NCBI RefSeq assembly: GCF_000379065.1
Contig: NZ_KB900614.1
Span: forward strand, 2,099,149 to 2,163,148
Source of the DNA: Salinispora mooreana
Lineage (GTDB): Bacteria; Actinomycetota; Actinomycetes; Mycobacteriales; Micromonosporaceae
Length of the DNA stretch: 64,000 bases
Reading direction: 5' to 3'
Part shown: positions 18,463 to 27,248 of the stretch, one piece after another
Position numbering within the stretch: position 1 is the first letter of the stretch
Layout of the letters: every line of letters begins with the position of its first letter
Translations under genes and position numbers: made by a program
Notes under the pieces: model-generated
What the model saw: only the letters and a program-made list of their open reading frames with translations
What the model was told of the DNA's origin: nothing
Database searches by the model: none

Positions 18463-19311
18463 TCAGGCGGAGTAGCCGCGCGTCGCGGCCCAATTCGCCA
18501 GGGCGATCGTGGTCATCCAGTACGAGCTGGTCGCAGGGTTCGCCGAGTCGGCGATCTGGACCAGACGACCATCGTCGTCGTATCCGACCACGGCGACGTA
18601 GTGGCCGCCCGGGAAGGAGTGCCATCCGCCAGCGGTGTCGGTGGCGGAGCCGGCGATGTTCACCACCACGCTCCGGTCCTCGGTGATGGCCTTGACAACG
18701 TCGGCCTGAAGCTGGTCCATCTGGGCCGAGGTGGCCGAGCCGCCGGAGATCATCCGGGTCTGGTAGGGATCCCCCTCCACCTCGGCATTGAGCACCCGCG
18801 TGGTGTCCTCGGCCGAGTCGGTGCCGAACTGGTCGGTGCCGAGTGGGCCAGCGAGTTCATCCTGCGTCCGCTCGACACCGGTGGCGCTGAGGGCGTTCCG
18901 GACGGCGGCTGGGCCGCAGTAGTAGAAGTTGATCTGTGCTTGGTAGTCATACTCCAGCAGCTTGGAGGTTGGTGGCTCCGGTGCAGCCTCCTCGGTCAGG
19001 TCCGGGTCTGCCGTGGTCACACTCGACGGCTCCGTGCTCGACGGCTCCGTGCTCGGCGGCTCCGTGCTCGACGGCTCCGTGCTCGGCGGCGCGGCGTTGA
19101 CCACGACCGTCTCCGGGATCGAGTCGGCGAGGTCGTTGCCGGCACCGGAGGTGGCGGTGACGAGCTGCGGCGAGGTGGAGTCCTCATCGCTGCCAACGGC
19201 GAGGGCACCGGCACCAGTGGCCAGTACAAGTGCGGCAGCAGAGGCGGCGGCCAGCTGATACGGGCGCTCCGGGGTTAGACGGCGGAGCTGTCGTTTGAGG
19301 CGATGTGTCAC
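18463..19311 (-). CDS. Secreted C39-like cysteine peptidase-fold protein
   Basis: A 282-aa exported protein. The arginine-rich N-terminus leads into a hydrophobic segment (about residues 17-40, ending A-G-A-L-A-V-G). A Ser/Thr/Glu/Pro linker contains about five S-T-E-P units. The C-terminal domain (about 120-282) has the C39-like catalytic signature Y-Y-C-G-P-A-A-V (Cys about 132), the histidine in G-H-Y-V-A-V-V-G-Y and the aspartate in I-A-D-S-A. GTG 19311 is preceded by GGAGGAAC at good distance. The substrate is unknown; processing of a wall or surface protein is one possibility. It sits between the polymer genes but has its own terminator. Confidence 0.8.
   Translation of the reverse strand: MTHRLKRQLRRLTPERPYQLAAASAAALVLATGAGALAVGSDEDSTSPQLVTATSGAGNDLADSIPETVVVNAAPPSTEPSSTEPPSTEPSSTEPSSVTTADPDLTEEAAPEPPTSKLLEYDYQAQINFYYCGPAAVRNALSATGVERTQDELAGPLGTDQFGTDSAEDTTRVLNAEVEGDPYQTRMISGGSATSAQMDQLQADVVKAITEDRSVVVNIAGSATDTAGGWHSFPGGHYVAVVGYDDDGRLVQIADSANPATSSYWMTTIALANWAATRGYSA
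19022..19096 (-). repeat. 15-bp tandem repeats encoding S-T-E-P linker
   Basis: About five 15-bp units of the type CTCGACGGCTCCGTG / CTCGGCGGCTCCGTG (plus-strand reading) lie in tandem within the C39-like gene. They encode the proline-rich linker. The copies are nearly identical, so length variation by slippage is likely. Confidence 0.75.
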
Positions 19312-19323
19312 GGGTTCCTCCAC

Positions 19324-19974
19324 AGGCTGTCGGGGCTGTGGCGCACCGAGCGGTTGCGCGGGCAGGCAGAAGCGGGCCGCACGGATCCGAAGTTCGTGCG
19401 CCGGTGGCCACGAGGGGAGTACGCCCGGCCAGCCGCCGGGCTACGCGGGACGGGTCAGCGCCGGGCGGCAAGCCGGACGGGCACGGACACCGCAGCGCCA
19501 TGGCGGCAGAACGCCCGCTGAGCGGAATAACGCTGCACGAAAACAGGCTCCTTCCAATACCGCCGACCGGGTTAGCTGACGGGTTCGGACGGGAAGTGCG
19601 CCCTACCGCGAAAGTCGCGGATTCACCCCAGGTAGAACGGGTCCCCGGTTCGCCTTTCGGCAATTGAGCGGGTCGGCACGGCGTCGCCTCTTGCGATCGT
19701 TGACCGCACCGGACGCGCCGACACTACTGGCCAACCACAACACCGCCAACCCGCCTTGACCTGCTGAAACATAGATCATGGAAGAAATTTTCGGACAGTA
19801 CTCCCTGCTCCGAATCAATGGGACGGTGAACGGTCACGGCACTTCTGGACAGGAACGGGATGGTTAACCAAAAGTTGGGACAGACTTACTGGGGCAGTCG
19901 AACGATCTGAGGCACTTGACCGGTTCGGTCAAACTATGACCGGCCTCATAAAAATCGGCTACGTGCGACCACGA
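19324..19974. other. Gap between the C39-like gene and the transposase remnant
   Basis: No supportable gene is seen on either strand. The leader of the C39-like gene should lie at its left end; the right end grades into disrupted insertion-sequence DNA. Confidence 0.35.
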
Positions 19975-20016
19975 CAGCAAGGCACCCTTTGGTTCGCCCT
20001 CCGGCCAGGGCTGCAT
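19975..20016. repeat. 42-bp dispersed repeat, copy A
   Basis: This stretch matches 21981-22022 in the same orientation at 39 of 42 positions; both copies begin CAGCAAGGC and end GGCCAGGGCTGCAT. It lies exactly where the transposase remnant loses its family sequence. Confidence 0.8.
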
Positions 20017-20519
20017 GGGTGTCAGCGCTTCGCTGATGCCGTGGGCGCGGGCAGCGGTCAGGTCATGGGTCGAGCCGGGCAGCGCGGCTGAAGCCCCACG
20101 AGGCGCCCGGCGATGTCCGTGATGACCTGCACGTTCACGCCGTGCCGTTGGTGTTTCCCGGAGAGGTAGGGCTTCTGGTCGGCGACCCGGTCGATCGGGA
20201 TCGGGGTGCCGTCGTAGATCGCGTACGGCAGCAGCCGGATCCGCCGCATGGCGGTGTCCAGATCCTCGGCAGCGGCGCTGAGCAGGCAGATCGCTTCCTG
20301 GACGTACCGCCAGGCGGTCGCGACGCCGATCTCGAAGCCGGCGGCGAGGCGGGGGACAGGTGTCGCCGTTGCGCAGGTGGGCCAGGGCGAGCAGAGTCTG
20401 GCGGCCCGGTGTCAGGCGCCTCCATCGGGATCTGCGCTGGTGGCGGTGGGCGCGGATGCGGTCGGCGAGATGGTTGAAGATCCGGCTGGACAACGGGAAT
20501 ATGCGGGATAGGACAGCAT
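20017..20519 (-). pseudogene. IS5-family transposase remnant, frameshifted and truncated
   Basis: Read on the minus strand from the ATG at 20519, the sequence follows a common actinobacterial IS5-type DDE transposase: S-S-R-I-F-N-H-L-A-D-R-I-R-A-H, then T-P-G-R-Q-T-L-L-A-L-A-H-L-R-N-G-D-T, then R-L-L-P-Y-A-I-Y-D-G-T-P-I-P-I-D and G-K-H-Q-R-H-G-V-N-V-Q-V. Continuing needs at least three frame changes (near the start, after N-G-D-T and after A-G-R-L-V). The C-terminal part with the last acidic catalytic residue is missing. It is therefore inactive. Confidence 0.8.
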
Positions 20520-20857
20520 GGCGAGGCTCCCGGTCGGGGTATCGGGTTGTGGGCGACTTGCTGTCCTACCTGGAGTCCCGCGCCCCTCGATCACCGGGCC
20601 CATCGCACCCACCCTGAGCTGCAAGATCAGCGTGGAAAGGGTTCAGTACGTGCCGGACTTCCGGAATAGGTTCGGGTCACTCGCCGACGCGAGAGCTCAG
20701 TGTGACTTGACAGCTACCGTCTGGTCATCACGGGTGGTGCCCGACTCGGGCGCCGGCATCCCCTCCAGGGGCCAGGGCCGGGGCATCGGGCTGACTGGCG
20801 TGACGCACTGGTGGGCGTGGTTGTTTGGAAGGCGGGAACGTCTGGCAGTGTGGCCAT
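20520..20857. other. Gap upstream of the alpha/beta hydrolase
   Basis: No supported gene. The left side should contain the outer part of the degraded insertion sequence, but I could not pair terminal inverted repeats. The right end holds the hydrolase leader. Confidence 0.3.
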
Positions 20858-21685
20858 ATGAATCTAACGGAACTGTTCGAGTGGCGCGGACGCGACGTTC
20901 GATGGCGTCGGACGGGTTCTGGGCCTGACGTCGTGTTCTGTCATGGGACCCCGTGGTCCTCGCAGCTGTGGAGCCCCTACGCTGAGGCCCTGAGCAGCGA
21001 GTTCACGGTTTACCTTTGGGATATGCCCGGCTACGGGCAGTCATCGAAGTTTCCCGATCATCGAGTGTCACTAGATCTTCAGGGTGAGTTGCTGACTGGC
21101 CTCGTCTCGCATTGGGATCTCCAGTCCCCACATGTCGTAGCTCACGACTACGGCGGTGCCGTTGCGTTGCGGGCCCTTCTCTTGCATGGATGCGCTTTCG
21201 CGTCGTTGGCGCTGGTCGACGTGGTGGCGCTGGCTCCCTGGGGGTCGGACTTCTTCCGGCTTGTGCGCGACAACACCGAGGCTTTCAACGTGCTTCCAAG
21301 CACCGTGCACGAAGGAGCGCTACGGGCCTACATCGCAGGAGCCAGTCACGTGGGCCTGACGCCCGGCCAGATGCAGGCCCTCGTTTCTCCCTGGCTCGAT
21401 ACCGACGGGCAAGCCGCGTTCTACCGACAGATCGCCCAGGCGGACCAGGCCTATACAGACGAGATTCAAGGGCTCTATCCGCGTCTCGACCTGCCGGTCC
21501 TGGTGGCGTGGGGCACGAATGACAACTGGATCCCTGTTGACCGTGCTCACCTACTTGCAGAACTCATCCCCGGCGCTCAACTCGAGTTGATCGATGGAGC
21601 TGGTCACCTGGTTCAGCTTGACCAGCCCGTACGACTGGCCACGACGTTGCATCGTTGGCTCACCTCGCAGGCCACGATGACGTGA
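20858..21685 (+). CDS. Alpha/beta hydrolase with an Asp nucleophile (dehalogenase/epoxide-hydrolase type)
   Basis: A 275-aa cytosolic hydrolase. The oxyanion motif is H-G-T-P-W-S-S (about residue 30). The nucleophile elbow reads V-V-A-H-D-Y-G-G-A (about 97-105), so the catalytic residue is aspartate, as in haloalkane dehalogenases and epoxide hydrolases, not serine. The catalytic histidine is in G-A-G-H-L-V-Q near the C-terminus. ATG 20858 is chosen because the upstream 33 nt of open frame add nothing family-like. It stands alone between an IS remnant and a dispersed repeat, which suggests mobile context. The substrate is unknown. Confidence 0.85.
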   Translation: MNLTELFEWRGRDVRWRRTGSGPDVVFCHGTPWSSQLWSPYAEALSSEFTVYLWDMPGYGQSSKFPDHRVSLDLQGELLTGLVSHWDLQSPHVVAHDYGGAVALRALLLHGCAFASLALVDVVALAPWGSDFFRLVRDNTEAFNVLPSTVHEGALRAYIAGASHVGLTPGQMQALVSPWLDTDGQAAFYRQIAQADQAYTDEIQGLYPRLDLPVLVAWGTNDNWIPVDRAHLLAELIPGAQLELIDGAGHLVQLDQPVRLATTLHRWLTSQATMT

Positions 21686-21702
21686 TGCGGTTCAACACCC
21701 GC

Positions 21703-21742
21703 TCGTCGGCAGATCCGCGCAGGTGCGCGGATCTGCCGACGA
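21703..21742 (+). terminator. Very strong hairpin terminator after the hydrolase gene
   Basis: A perfect stem of about 18 bp (TCGTCGGCAGATCCGCGC and its complement) around a minimal loop, starting 17 nt after the stop codon. There is no U-tract. Confidence 0.85.
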
Positions 21743-21980
21743 CCTGATCAGCTTCTACGGAGAGTGACTCGGCGCCGGGAGTTGACGATCACAACCCGTG
21801 CCGCTCCTACGAGCACCCACGCGGAGCGTGCGGGCTCCGTTGTGGGTACCGACGACCGGGCGTTCGCAGCACCTTGCCCATGACAGGCGACACGACCCCA
21901 GTCGGCAGGCCATCATCGATGCCCGCACACGAGCGGACCTCAGGCGCTGACGACATGACCGAACTCGGGGCGCCACCACG

Positions 21981-22022
21981 CAGCAAGGCGCCCTTTGCTT
22001 CGCCCGCCGGCCAGGGCTGCAT
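21981..22022. repeat. 42-bp dispersed repeat, copy B
   Basis: Direct copy of 19975-20016 with three substitutions. It lies in a gap (21743-22207) where no gene is supported. The last 130 nt of this gap are AT-richer and probably carry the promoter of the GT2-pseH-pseI operon. Confidence 0.8.
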
Positions 22023-22207
22023 CGGCGATCTTGGCCTGGCGACACCCGCAAGCCCCAACTCACAAGGGAGACCATCTCAGTTATCCCTATCGAGGCAGCA
22101 GACCCAATCGCGAAAAACCTTTTCTTAACCTAGCGCTTCAAAACCGTTCAAGGAAATCTCATCCCGGAGGTCAGCGATCCACTACCCACTTCCGCTAACC
22201 TTTCCGA

Positions 22208-23311
22208 GTGGTCACCAAAACTCGCCAACCACTGCTGAGCGTGATAGTCCCCGTATATCGCGTTGAGAACTATCTCCATCAGTGTCTCGACTCGATCCTT
22301 GGTGGGCTGAACGACACCGATGCCGCCGACGTGGAGGTGGTCGCGGTCGACGACGCGTCGCCTGACCGGTGCGGCGAGTTGCTGCACGCGTACGCCACCC
22401 GCCACCCGGTGACGCGTACCGTTACGTTGCCGAACAACGTGGGGCTCGGCCTGGCCCGGAACGCTGGGCTGAAGGCGTCGACCGGCCGGTACGTCTGGTT
22501 TGTAGACAGCGACGACTGGTTGCCGCCGGGCTCGGTACCAGCAGTGTTAGGGCGACTGCGCACAGATCGGCCGGACCTGCTGCTACTGGATCATCTCCGC
22601 GTACACGACGACGGCCGCGAAGAGACCGACGCTAGCAGCCCGCTACTCCGAGGGGTGGACGGCTCCGTCCGGCTGACCGAACGCCCAGAGCTGCTCCGGG
22701 TCCAGCACACCGCCTGGAACAAAGTGATCCGCCGAACCTTCCTCGACAATCTGGGCCTGCTCTTCTTTCCCGGCTGGTACGAGGACATCCCATTCAGCCA
22801 CCCACTGCTTATCGCGGCGGAGCGGATCGCGGTCCTCGATCGGGTCTGCTACTACTACCGCCTGGACCGACCCGGCGCAATCACCGCCACTCCCAGCGAA
22901 CGACACTTCGACGCACTCAACCAATACGAACGACTATTCGAATGGTTGTCTACCGCCTATCCTCAGCAGACCAAACTGCATGCCGACCTGTTCGGGTTGA
23001 TGGTCAGTCACCTGCTCGTGGTGGTGGGCAACGACAATCGAATGCCGGCGAAGCTACGCCGCCCCTTCTTCCGGAAGGCGGCCGCCCAGTACCAGCGCTA
23101 CCAGCCGGCCGGCGGCTACCCTCGCCCCAGCGGGGTGAAAGGTCTGAAACATCGTCTCCTTGCGATGAACAGCTACCTGCTCTACACCGCGCTGCGCACC
23201 GCGCATCGGCTCACCAAGCGGCCTCCGTCGAAGCCCGGTGCTGTCCCGGCTACCGGCCCCACGGCGGTCTCCGGCGGGCAGCAGCCCGACAAGCTGACGG
23301 CTTCGCAATGA
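22208..23311 (+). CDS. GT2-family glycosyltransferase of the Pse locus
   Basis: A 367-aa GT-A enzyme: PLLSVIVPVYRVENYLHQCL at the N-terminus, V-A-V-D-D-A-S-P-D-R, the N-x-G-L-G-x-A-R-N-A-G-L loop and the metal-binding F-V-D-S-D-D-W. The C-terminal 130 residues are helical and basic with a short Pro/Thr tail, typical of membrane-associated polymer glycosyltransferases. It overlaps pseH by 4 nt, so it belongs to the same operon and probably transfers a sugar in the Pse-containing polymer; donor and acceptor are unknown. A rare TTA leucine codon lies at 22547. Confidence 0.87.
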   Translation: MVTKTRQPLLSVIVPVYRVENYLHQCLDSILGGLNDTDAADVEVVAVDDASPDRCGELLHAYATRHPVTRTVTLPNNVGLGLARNAGLKASTGRYVWFVDSDDWLPPGSVPAVLGRLRTDRPDLLLLDHLRVHDDGREETDASSPLLRGVDGSVRLTERPELLRVQHTAWNKVIRRTFLDNLGLLFFPGWYEDIPFSHPLLIAAERIAVLDRVCYYYRLDRPGAITATPSERHFDALNQYERLFEWLSTAYPQQTKLHADLFGLMVSHLLVVVGNDNRMPAKLRRPFFRKAAAQYQRYQPAGGYPRPSGVKGLKHRLLAMNSYLLYTALRTAHRLTKRPPSKPGAVPATGPTAVSGGQQPDKLTASQ

Positions 23312-23811
23312 CCGCGACGCTACGTCCGGCCGACGCCGGAGACCTCGACCGGATGCGACACTGGCGCAACCACCCCCAGGTACGCGGCATGAGCTTGACC
23401 CAGCACGAGATCGGCTCGGCGGAGCACCGGGCCTGGTGGTCGGCTGTGCGGGAGGAACCCGACCGCCGGGTGTTCATCTACCTACACGACGGGCAACCGG
23501 CCGGCGTAGTGACCTTCACCGGCGTGACCTCCCCGGATAGGGCTGTGACCTGGGGGTTTTACCTGGACATCGAGGGCCTCGAGGAGCGCGGGGAGTTGCT
23601 GCCGGCCTGGATGGGGCTTCAGCGGGCGGCGATCGACCACGCCCTTGGGCCGCTCGCCGCCCAGACTCTCGGCGGGGAGACCCTGGCCGACAACCGACCA
23701 GTGTTGGCGCTGCATCGGCGCTTTGGGTTCCGGGTTGTCCGACGCTATGAACGGATAGTTGATGGTACGGCACGCCAAGTGGTGTGGACAGAGTTGAGTA
23801 GGAGCGCATGA
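23308..23811 (+). CDS. pseH: PseH-like GNAT N-acetyltransferase
   Basis: A 167-aa GNAT protein. It starts A-T-L-R-P-A-D-A-G-D-L-D-R-M-R-H-W-R-N-H-P, the usual opening of sugar-nucleotide N-acetyltransferases such as PseH. It continues with W-G-F-Y-L-D and ends with the N-x-P-V-L-A-L-H-R-R-F-G-F motif. Expected reaction: acetyl-CoA-dependent acetylation of the 4-amino group of the UDP-altrosamine intermediate. ATG 23308 overlaps the GT2 stop (ATGA), and its own stop overlaps pseI the same way. A different acyl donor is conceivable given the acyl cassette nearby. Confidence 0.82.
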   Translation: MTATLRPADAGDLDRMRHWRNHPQVRGMSLTQHEIGSAEHRAWWSAVREEPDRRVFIYLHDGQPAGVVTFTGVTSPDRAVTWGFYLDIEGLEERGELLPAWMGLQRAAIDHALGPLAAQTLGGETLADNRPVLALHRRFGFRVVRRYERIVDGTARQVVWTELSRSA

Positions 23812-24860
23812 GCAGCACAGTGAAGATCGGACCGCACCTGGTAGGCCTGGGCGAGCCGCCACTCGTGGTCGCCGAGGTTTCCGGTAACCACAACGGCAGC
23901 CTGGACCGGGCGCTAGAGATTGTGGACGCCGTGGCGGCGAGCGGTGCACAAGCACTCAAGCTGCAGACGTACACGCCGGACACCATCACCATCGACCACG
24001 ACAGCCCGGCCTTCCGCATCTCCGACGGGCACGACCTGTGGGGCGGCGAAAACCTCTACCAGCTCTTCCAGCGGGCGCACACGCCGTACGAGTGGCATGG
24101 ACCGCTCTTCGAGCGGGCGCGCCGGCACGGACTGACTGTCTTCTCCTCGCCGTTCGATCACACCGCAGTGGCGCTGCTGGAGGAGTTGGACGCCCCGGCG
24201 TACAAGATCGCCTCCTCGGAACTGGTGGACCTGCCGTTGATCCGGCTGGTCGCGAGCACCGGTAAACCACTGGTCATCTCCACGGGGATGGCCACGATGG
24301 CGGAGATCGACGCCGCGGTCCGGGCGGCCCGCGAGGGTGGCGCCGACGGCGTGGTGCTCCTGGCTTGTACCGCCTCCTACCCGGCGCCTCCGCGAGACAG
24401 TAACCTACGCCGCATACCGGTGCTGGCCGACGCCTTCGGCGTGCCGGTCGGCCTCTCCGACCACACCCCGGGCATCGGCGTGCCGGTGGCCTCGGTGGCG
24501 TTGGGGGCCTGTCTGGTCGAGAAGCACGTCACGCTGGCCCGGGCCGACGGGGGCGTGGACTCGGACTTCTCGCTGGAACCAGCCGAGTTGGCCGCGCTGC
24601 GGGTGGAGACCGAGCGGGCGTGGGCGGCGATGGGTAGCGCTGCGGTCGGCCCCACCCCCACCGAACGTGAGGGTCTGCGCTTCCGTCGTTCCCTGCACGT
24701 GGTCGCCGATGTGCGGGCCGGAGAGCCGGTGACCCCGGCGAACATCCGATCCATCCGACCGGCCGGTGGCCTACCCCCGGACGAGTTGGACCGGGTGCTC
24801 GGACGCACCTTCACCCAGGACGTGCGACGCGGCACTCCGCTGAGCTGGGAACAGATCTAG
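23808..24860 (+). CDS. pseI: Pseudaminic acid synthase
   Basis: A 350-aa NeuB-family enzyme condensing phosphoenolpyruvate with the 6-deoxy-AltdiNAc sugar. Visible motifs: V-A-E-V-S-G-N-H-N-G (PseI-type, where NeuB often has E-I-G-N-N-H), L-K-L-Q-T-Y-T-P-D-T-I-T-I, the F-S-S-P-F-D barrel strand, K-I-A-S-S-E-L, I-S-T-G-M-A, V-E-K-H-V-T-L and D-G-G-V-D-S-D-F-S. A C-terminal antifreeze-like SAF domain occupies about residues 285-350. The PseI-specific choices favour pseudaminic over sialic or legionaminic acid. It is the last gene of its operon and is followed by a terminator hairpin. Confidence 0.9.
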   Translation: MSSTVKIGPHLVGLGEPPLVVAEVSGNHNGSLDRALEIVDAVAASGAQALKLQTYTPDTITIDHDSPAFRISDGHDLWGGENLYQLFQRAHTPYEWHGPLFERARRHGLTVFSSPFDHTAVALLEELDAPAYKIASSELVDLPLIRLVASTGKPLVISTGMATMAEIDAAVRAAREGGADGVVLLACTASYPAPPRDSNLRRIPVLADAFGVPVGLSDHTPGIGVPVASVALGACLVEKHVTLARADGGVDSDFSLEPAELAALRVETERAWAAMGSAAVGPTPTEREGLRFRRSLHVVADVRAGEPVTPANIRSIRPAGGLPPDELDRVLGRTFTQDVRRGTPLSWEQI

Positions 24861-24872
24861 CCGGAATCGAAC

Positions 24873-24903
24873 GGGGCCCGCGGTACTGATCGCCTCGGGC
24901 CCC
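24873..24903. terminator. Shared terminator between convergent pseI and luxC-like genes
   Basis: GGGGCCCG / CGGGCCCC, a perfect 8-bp inverted repeat with a 15-nt loop, placed in the 118-nt gap between two converging operons. It can act in either direction. Confidence 0.65.
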
Positions 24904-24978
24904 TTGTAGCGCAGGCGGGGTGCACTGGAGTTGCCGTCCGGTCTGCGAGCTGTCTGCTCCGCCCGGCCGCAGCTGTCC

Positions 24979-26202
24979 TCAGTCGTTGACCGTGACCAGC
25001 CGAACAAACTCCCGCAGCAAATCGTGACCGTCCCACACCGGAGCGAAGGTCAACGCCGCGCCGAACGGCACGATGCGGTCGACTCCCCGCCCCCCTAGAC
25101 TCCGGGCTAGTGCCGTCAGCTCATCCCGATCAAAGCCGAAGTGGGTGAGAGTCTGGTCGCGGCGACGCACGAACGGCACCAGCTCCGTCAGGTCAGGCAC
25201 CGTGACGAAGGGAAAGGTGCCGGCGCCGAGCCAGTGCCGCGGGGTGGCGGAGACCTCGGCCAGGTCCAGGGTTGCCAGGGCATTGCGGTGGAAGACCATC
25301 CGCCGCACTCCCCCATCGGCAGCCAGCCCGTACGCGCCGACCCGCTTCTCCACCGCCATTGCCGCGTCCACGTCCCAGCCGCGCTCCCGGACCACGTCGT
25401 CCAGCAGGGCGACGAACTCGGCCCGGACCTCCTCTGCCTGCTCCGCCGCGCCAACCAGAAAGACGGTACGGGGAGAGGCGCAGGCCGCCTGATCGAACCA
25501 GTACGCGTCGTTGGCGAACGCGTTGGCGGCGTCCCGCCGCCGTTGCGGCGACGCCGCCGCCCAGCCGGGCACCGACAACATGGCGAAGGACGACCGATCA
25601 GGGAAGGTGAGGTCCCGGGCTGCCGGTGCGAGCGGATGCCGTCGAAGGTTCTCCACCGCCCGGTCCCCGCCCCAGAGGACGCGCAGGTCGCTGGTGGCAC
25701 TCAGCCGGGCGGTCACCGCGTCATCGTGACCGTAGGTAACCATGAGCTGGGTGCGGGCCACCACCGGGTCGGCCTCGGCGAGGCTGGCGTTGAGCGCCTC
25801 AAGTACCGCGTCGGCGGCCGCCGCGGAACGCGGCGACACCCGGACCACGTTGGTGTTACCTGCCAACGCGGAGAGCGCCCACGAGTAGACGAAGATAGTG
25901 TCTACATTGGCCGGTGGTACGTGGAACACTCGCCCTCGGGGAAACACGAGCGTGTCCGGGCCCAGCGTGGAGTGCAGCCGTTCGACCGCGCCCAGCAGTT
26001 CCCGGCGGCGGAGGAAGAAACCGAGGGAGCCCAGCTCCGGGTGCCGCCGGGCCAGCGCCGGGGCGAGTAGCCGCTTGGCGACCGCAGCCAGGAAGTCCAC
26101 CATCCGCGGATCTCCGACCGCCAGCGGCTCCGCCTCACCCGGAGCCAGCAGGTCCGCCACGGAGGCGGCCCCGCCGGCAGGGAAACGCATCCGGAGCGTC
26201 AT
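24979..26202 (-). CDS. LuxC-like acyl-CoA/acyl-protein reductase
   Basis: A 407-aa member of the LuxC acyl reductase family in the aldehyde dehydrogenase superfamily. It would reduce an acyl thioester to an aldehyde with NADPH. The conserved V-F-H-V-P-P-A-N-V-D-T-I-F segment (about residue 92) and the A-G-N-T-N-V-V-R-V-S strand are clear. The catalytic cysteine is Cys241 in F-D-Q-A-A-C-A-S-P-R. It is the last gene of a five-gene operon, and its start overlaps the LuxE-like stop by 4 nt. No luxA or luxB lies nearby, so light production is excluded here. Its presence inside a nonulosonic-acid locus suggests an acyl-derived sugar substituent. Confidence 0.85.
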   Translation of the reverse strand: MTLRMRFPAGGAASVADLLAPGEAEPLAVGDPRMVDFLAAVAKRLLAPALARRHPELGSLGFFLRRRELLGAVERLHSTLGPDTLVFPRGRVFHVPPANVDTIFVYSWALSALAGNTNVVRVSPRSAAAADAVLEALNASLAEADPVVARTQLMVTYGHDDAVTARLSATSDLRVLWGGDRAVENLRRHPLAPAARDLTFPDRSSFAMLSVPGWAAASPQRRRDAANAFANDAYWFDQAACASPRTVFLVGAAEQAEEVRAEFVALLDDVVRERGWDVDAAMAVEKRVGAYGLAADGGVRRMVFHRNALATLDLAEVSATPRHWLGAGTFPFVTVPDLTELVPFVRRRDQTLTHFGFDRDELTALARSLGGRGVDRIVPFGAALTFAPVWDGHDLLREFVRLVTVND

Positions 26203-27248
26203 GGGGTACCTCCCTGATAGGTGTCGCTACAGCCGCGCGCCTCAGCGCGGGGCAACCGGCCGAGCACGCTGAACCGCTTACCAGGCCAGTTCCCGTCGTC
26301 GATCCCGTGCACCACGCCAAGGTCCTCGGTGAGCAGCACATGCCCGGGGTACGAGGTCGGCAGGGTGCTTAGTACCTCGATGACGCCCGGCGTACCCACC
26401 GGCGCCTCCTGCCAGGTCACCGGGTCCCGGATGATCACGTCGGCAAAGTCTGGGCAGTAGAGCGAGCCGCCCTCCGGGCCCTCCAGAAAGACCGTGCCGA
26501 TCTGCTCGACCATTCCGTAGAAGTTATGAATCCGCGTCAGACCGGTGTCCACACCGAAGCGGCGACGAAACTCTGTGTTGTCGACCGCCCGGTCGGCGAG
26601 CTTCTTCCAGCCACCGGAGTGCACCAGGATGCCTTGGGAAAGATCCAGTCCGTGCTCGCAGGCCACCTCGTAGAGGTAGCTCCAGACCATGAAGGTGAAC
26701 CCGAAGATCAGGAAGGGTGCACGACCGTGCCGGTCCAGGAAGGCCCGTAGCGCCTCGACATCCGGTCGGCCGTCGGCGTCAAGCAGCCAGTGGTGGTCCC
26801 GACCAAAGTTCACCATGCCGAGCGCACCCGCGCCCCGAGCAGAGTAGGAGCGACGGTCGCCGACCACCCCACGACCCTCCACGACCAGCATTGGTAGCCG
26901 GCGTGGGCCGAGCACGGTCGCGAGGGTCCGGGCGAGCATCCGGGACTGGGTGGACGCCGCCGCCCGATCCAGGTGGATCCGGCTCACCGCACCGGTGGTT
27001 CCGCTGGAGGTGAGCACCCGGATCACCTGGTCCTCAGGAACACTCACCAGCTTCTTGGTCTTGAATAGCCGGACCGGCAGCCAGGGCAGCTCGGCCACAG
27101 TCGGCGCTTCCTCGCTGACATCGAGTGCGTCCATGATCCGGGCATACGGCGGGCAGGACCGCCGATGGTGCGACACCAAGGCGTTCAGCTCGTCACGTAG
27201 CTGCTTCTCCTTGTCTGGCTGGGGCAGCGTGAACACGTCGGTCAGCAC
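26199..27248 (-). CDS. LuxE-like acyl-protein synthetase
   Basis: A 349-aa adenylating enzyme of the LuxE/PaaK-like group. It activates a carboxylic acid with ATP and then carries it as a thioester for LuxC. The ATP loop is S-S-G-T-T-G at about residue 81. The acyl-accepting cysteine of the family is seen at about Cys340 in the C-terminal R-G-C-S-D motif, preceded by V-L-G-R-L-P-R-A-E. The GTG start overlaps the upstream ligase stop by 7 nt and its stop overlaps the LuxC-like start, so translation is coupled. The natural acid is unknown. Confidence 0.87.
   Translation of the reverse strand: MLTDVFTLPQPDKEKQLRDELNALVSHHRRSCPPYARIMDALDVSEEAPTVAELPWLPVRLFKTKKLVSVPEDQVIRVLTSSGTTGAVSRIHLDRAAASTQSRMLARTLATVLGPRRLPMLVVEGRGVVGDRRSYSARGAGALGMVNFGRDHHWLLDADGRPDVEALRAFLDRHGRAPFLIFGFTFMVWSYLYEVACEHGLDLSQGILVHSGGWKKLADRAVDNTEFRRRFGVDTGLTRIHNFYGMVEQIGTVFLEGPEGGSLYCPDFADVIIRDPVTWQEAPVGTPGVIEVLSTLPTSYPGHVLLTEDLGVVHGIDDGNWPGKRFSVLGRLPRAEARGCSDTYQGGTP

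Noticed and set aside
24979..27248. A bioluminescence (lux) operon
   Set aside because: Only luxC-like and luxE-like genes are present; luxA, luxB and luxD are absent from the window.
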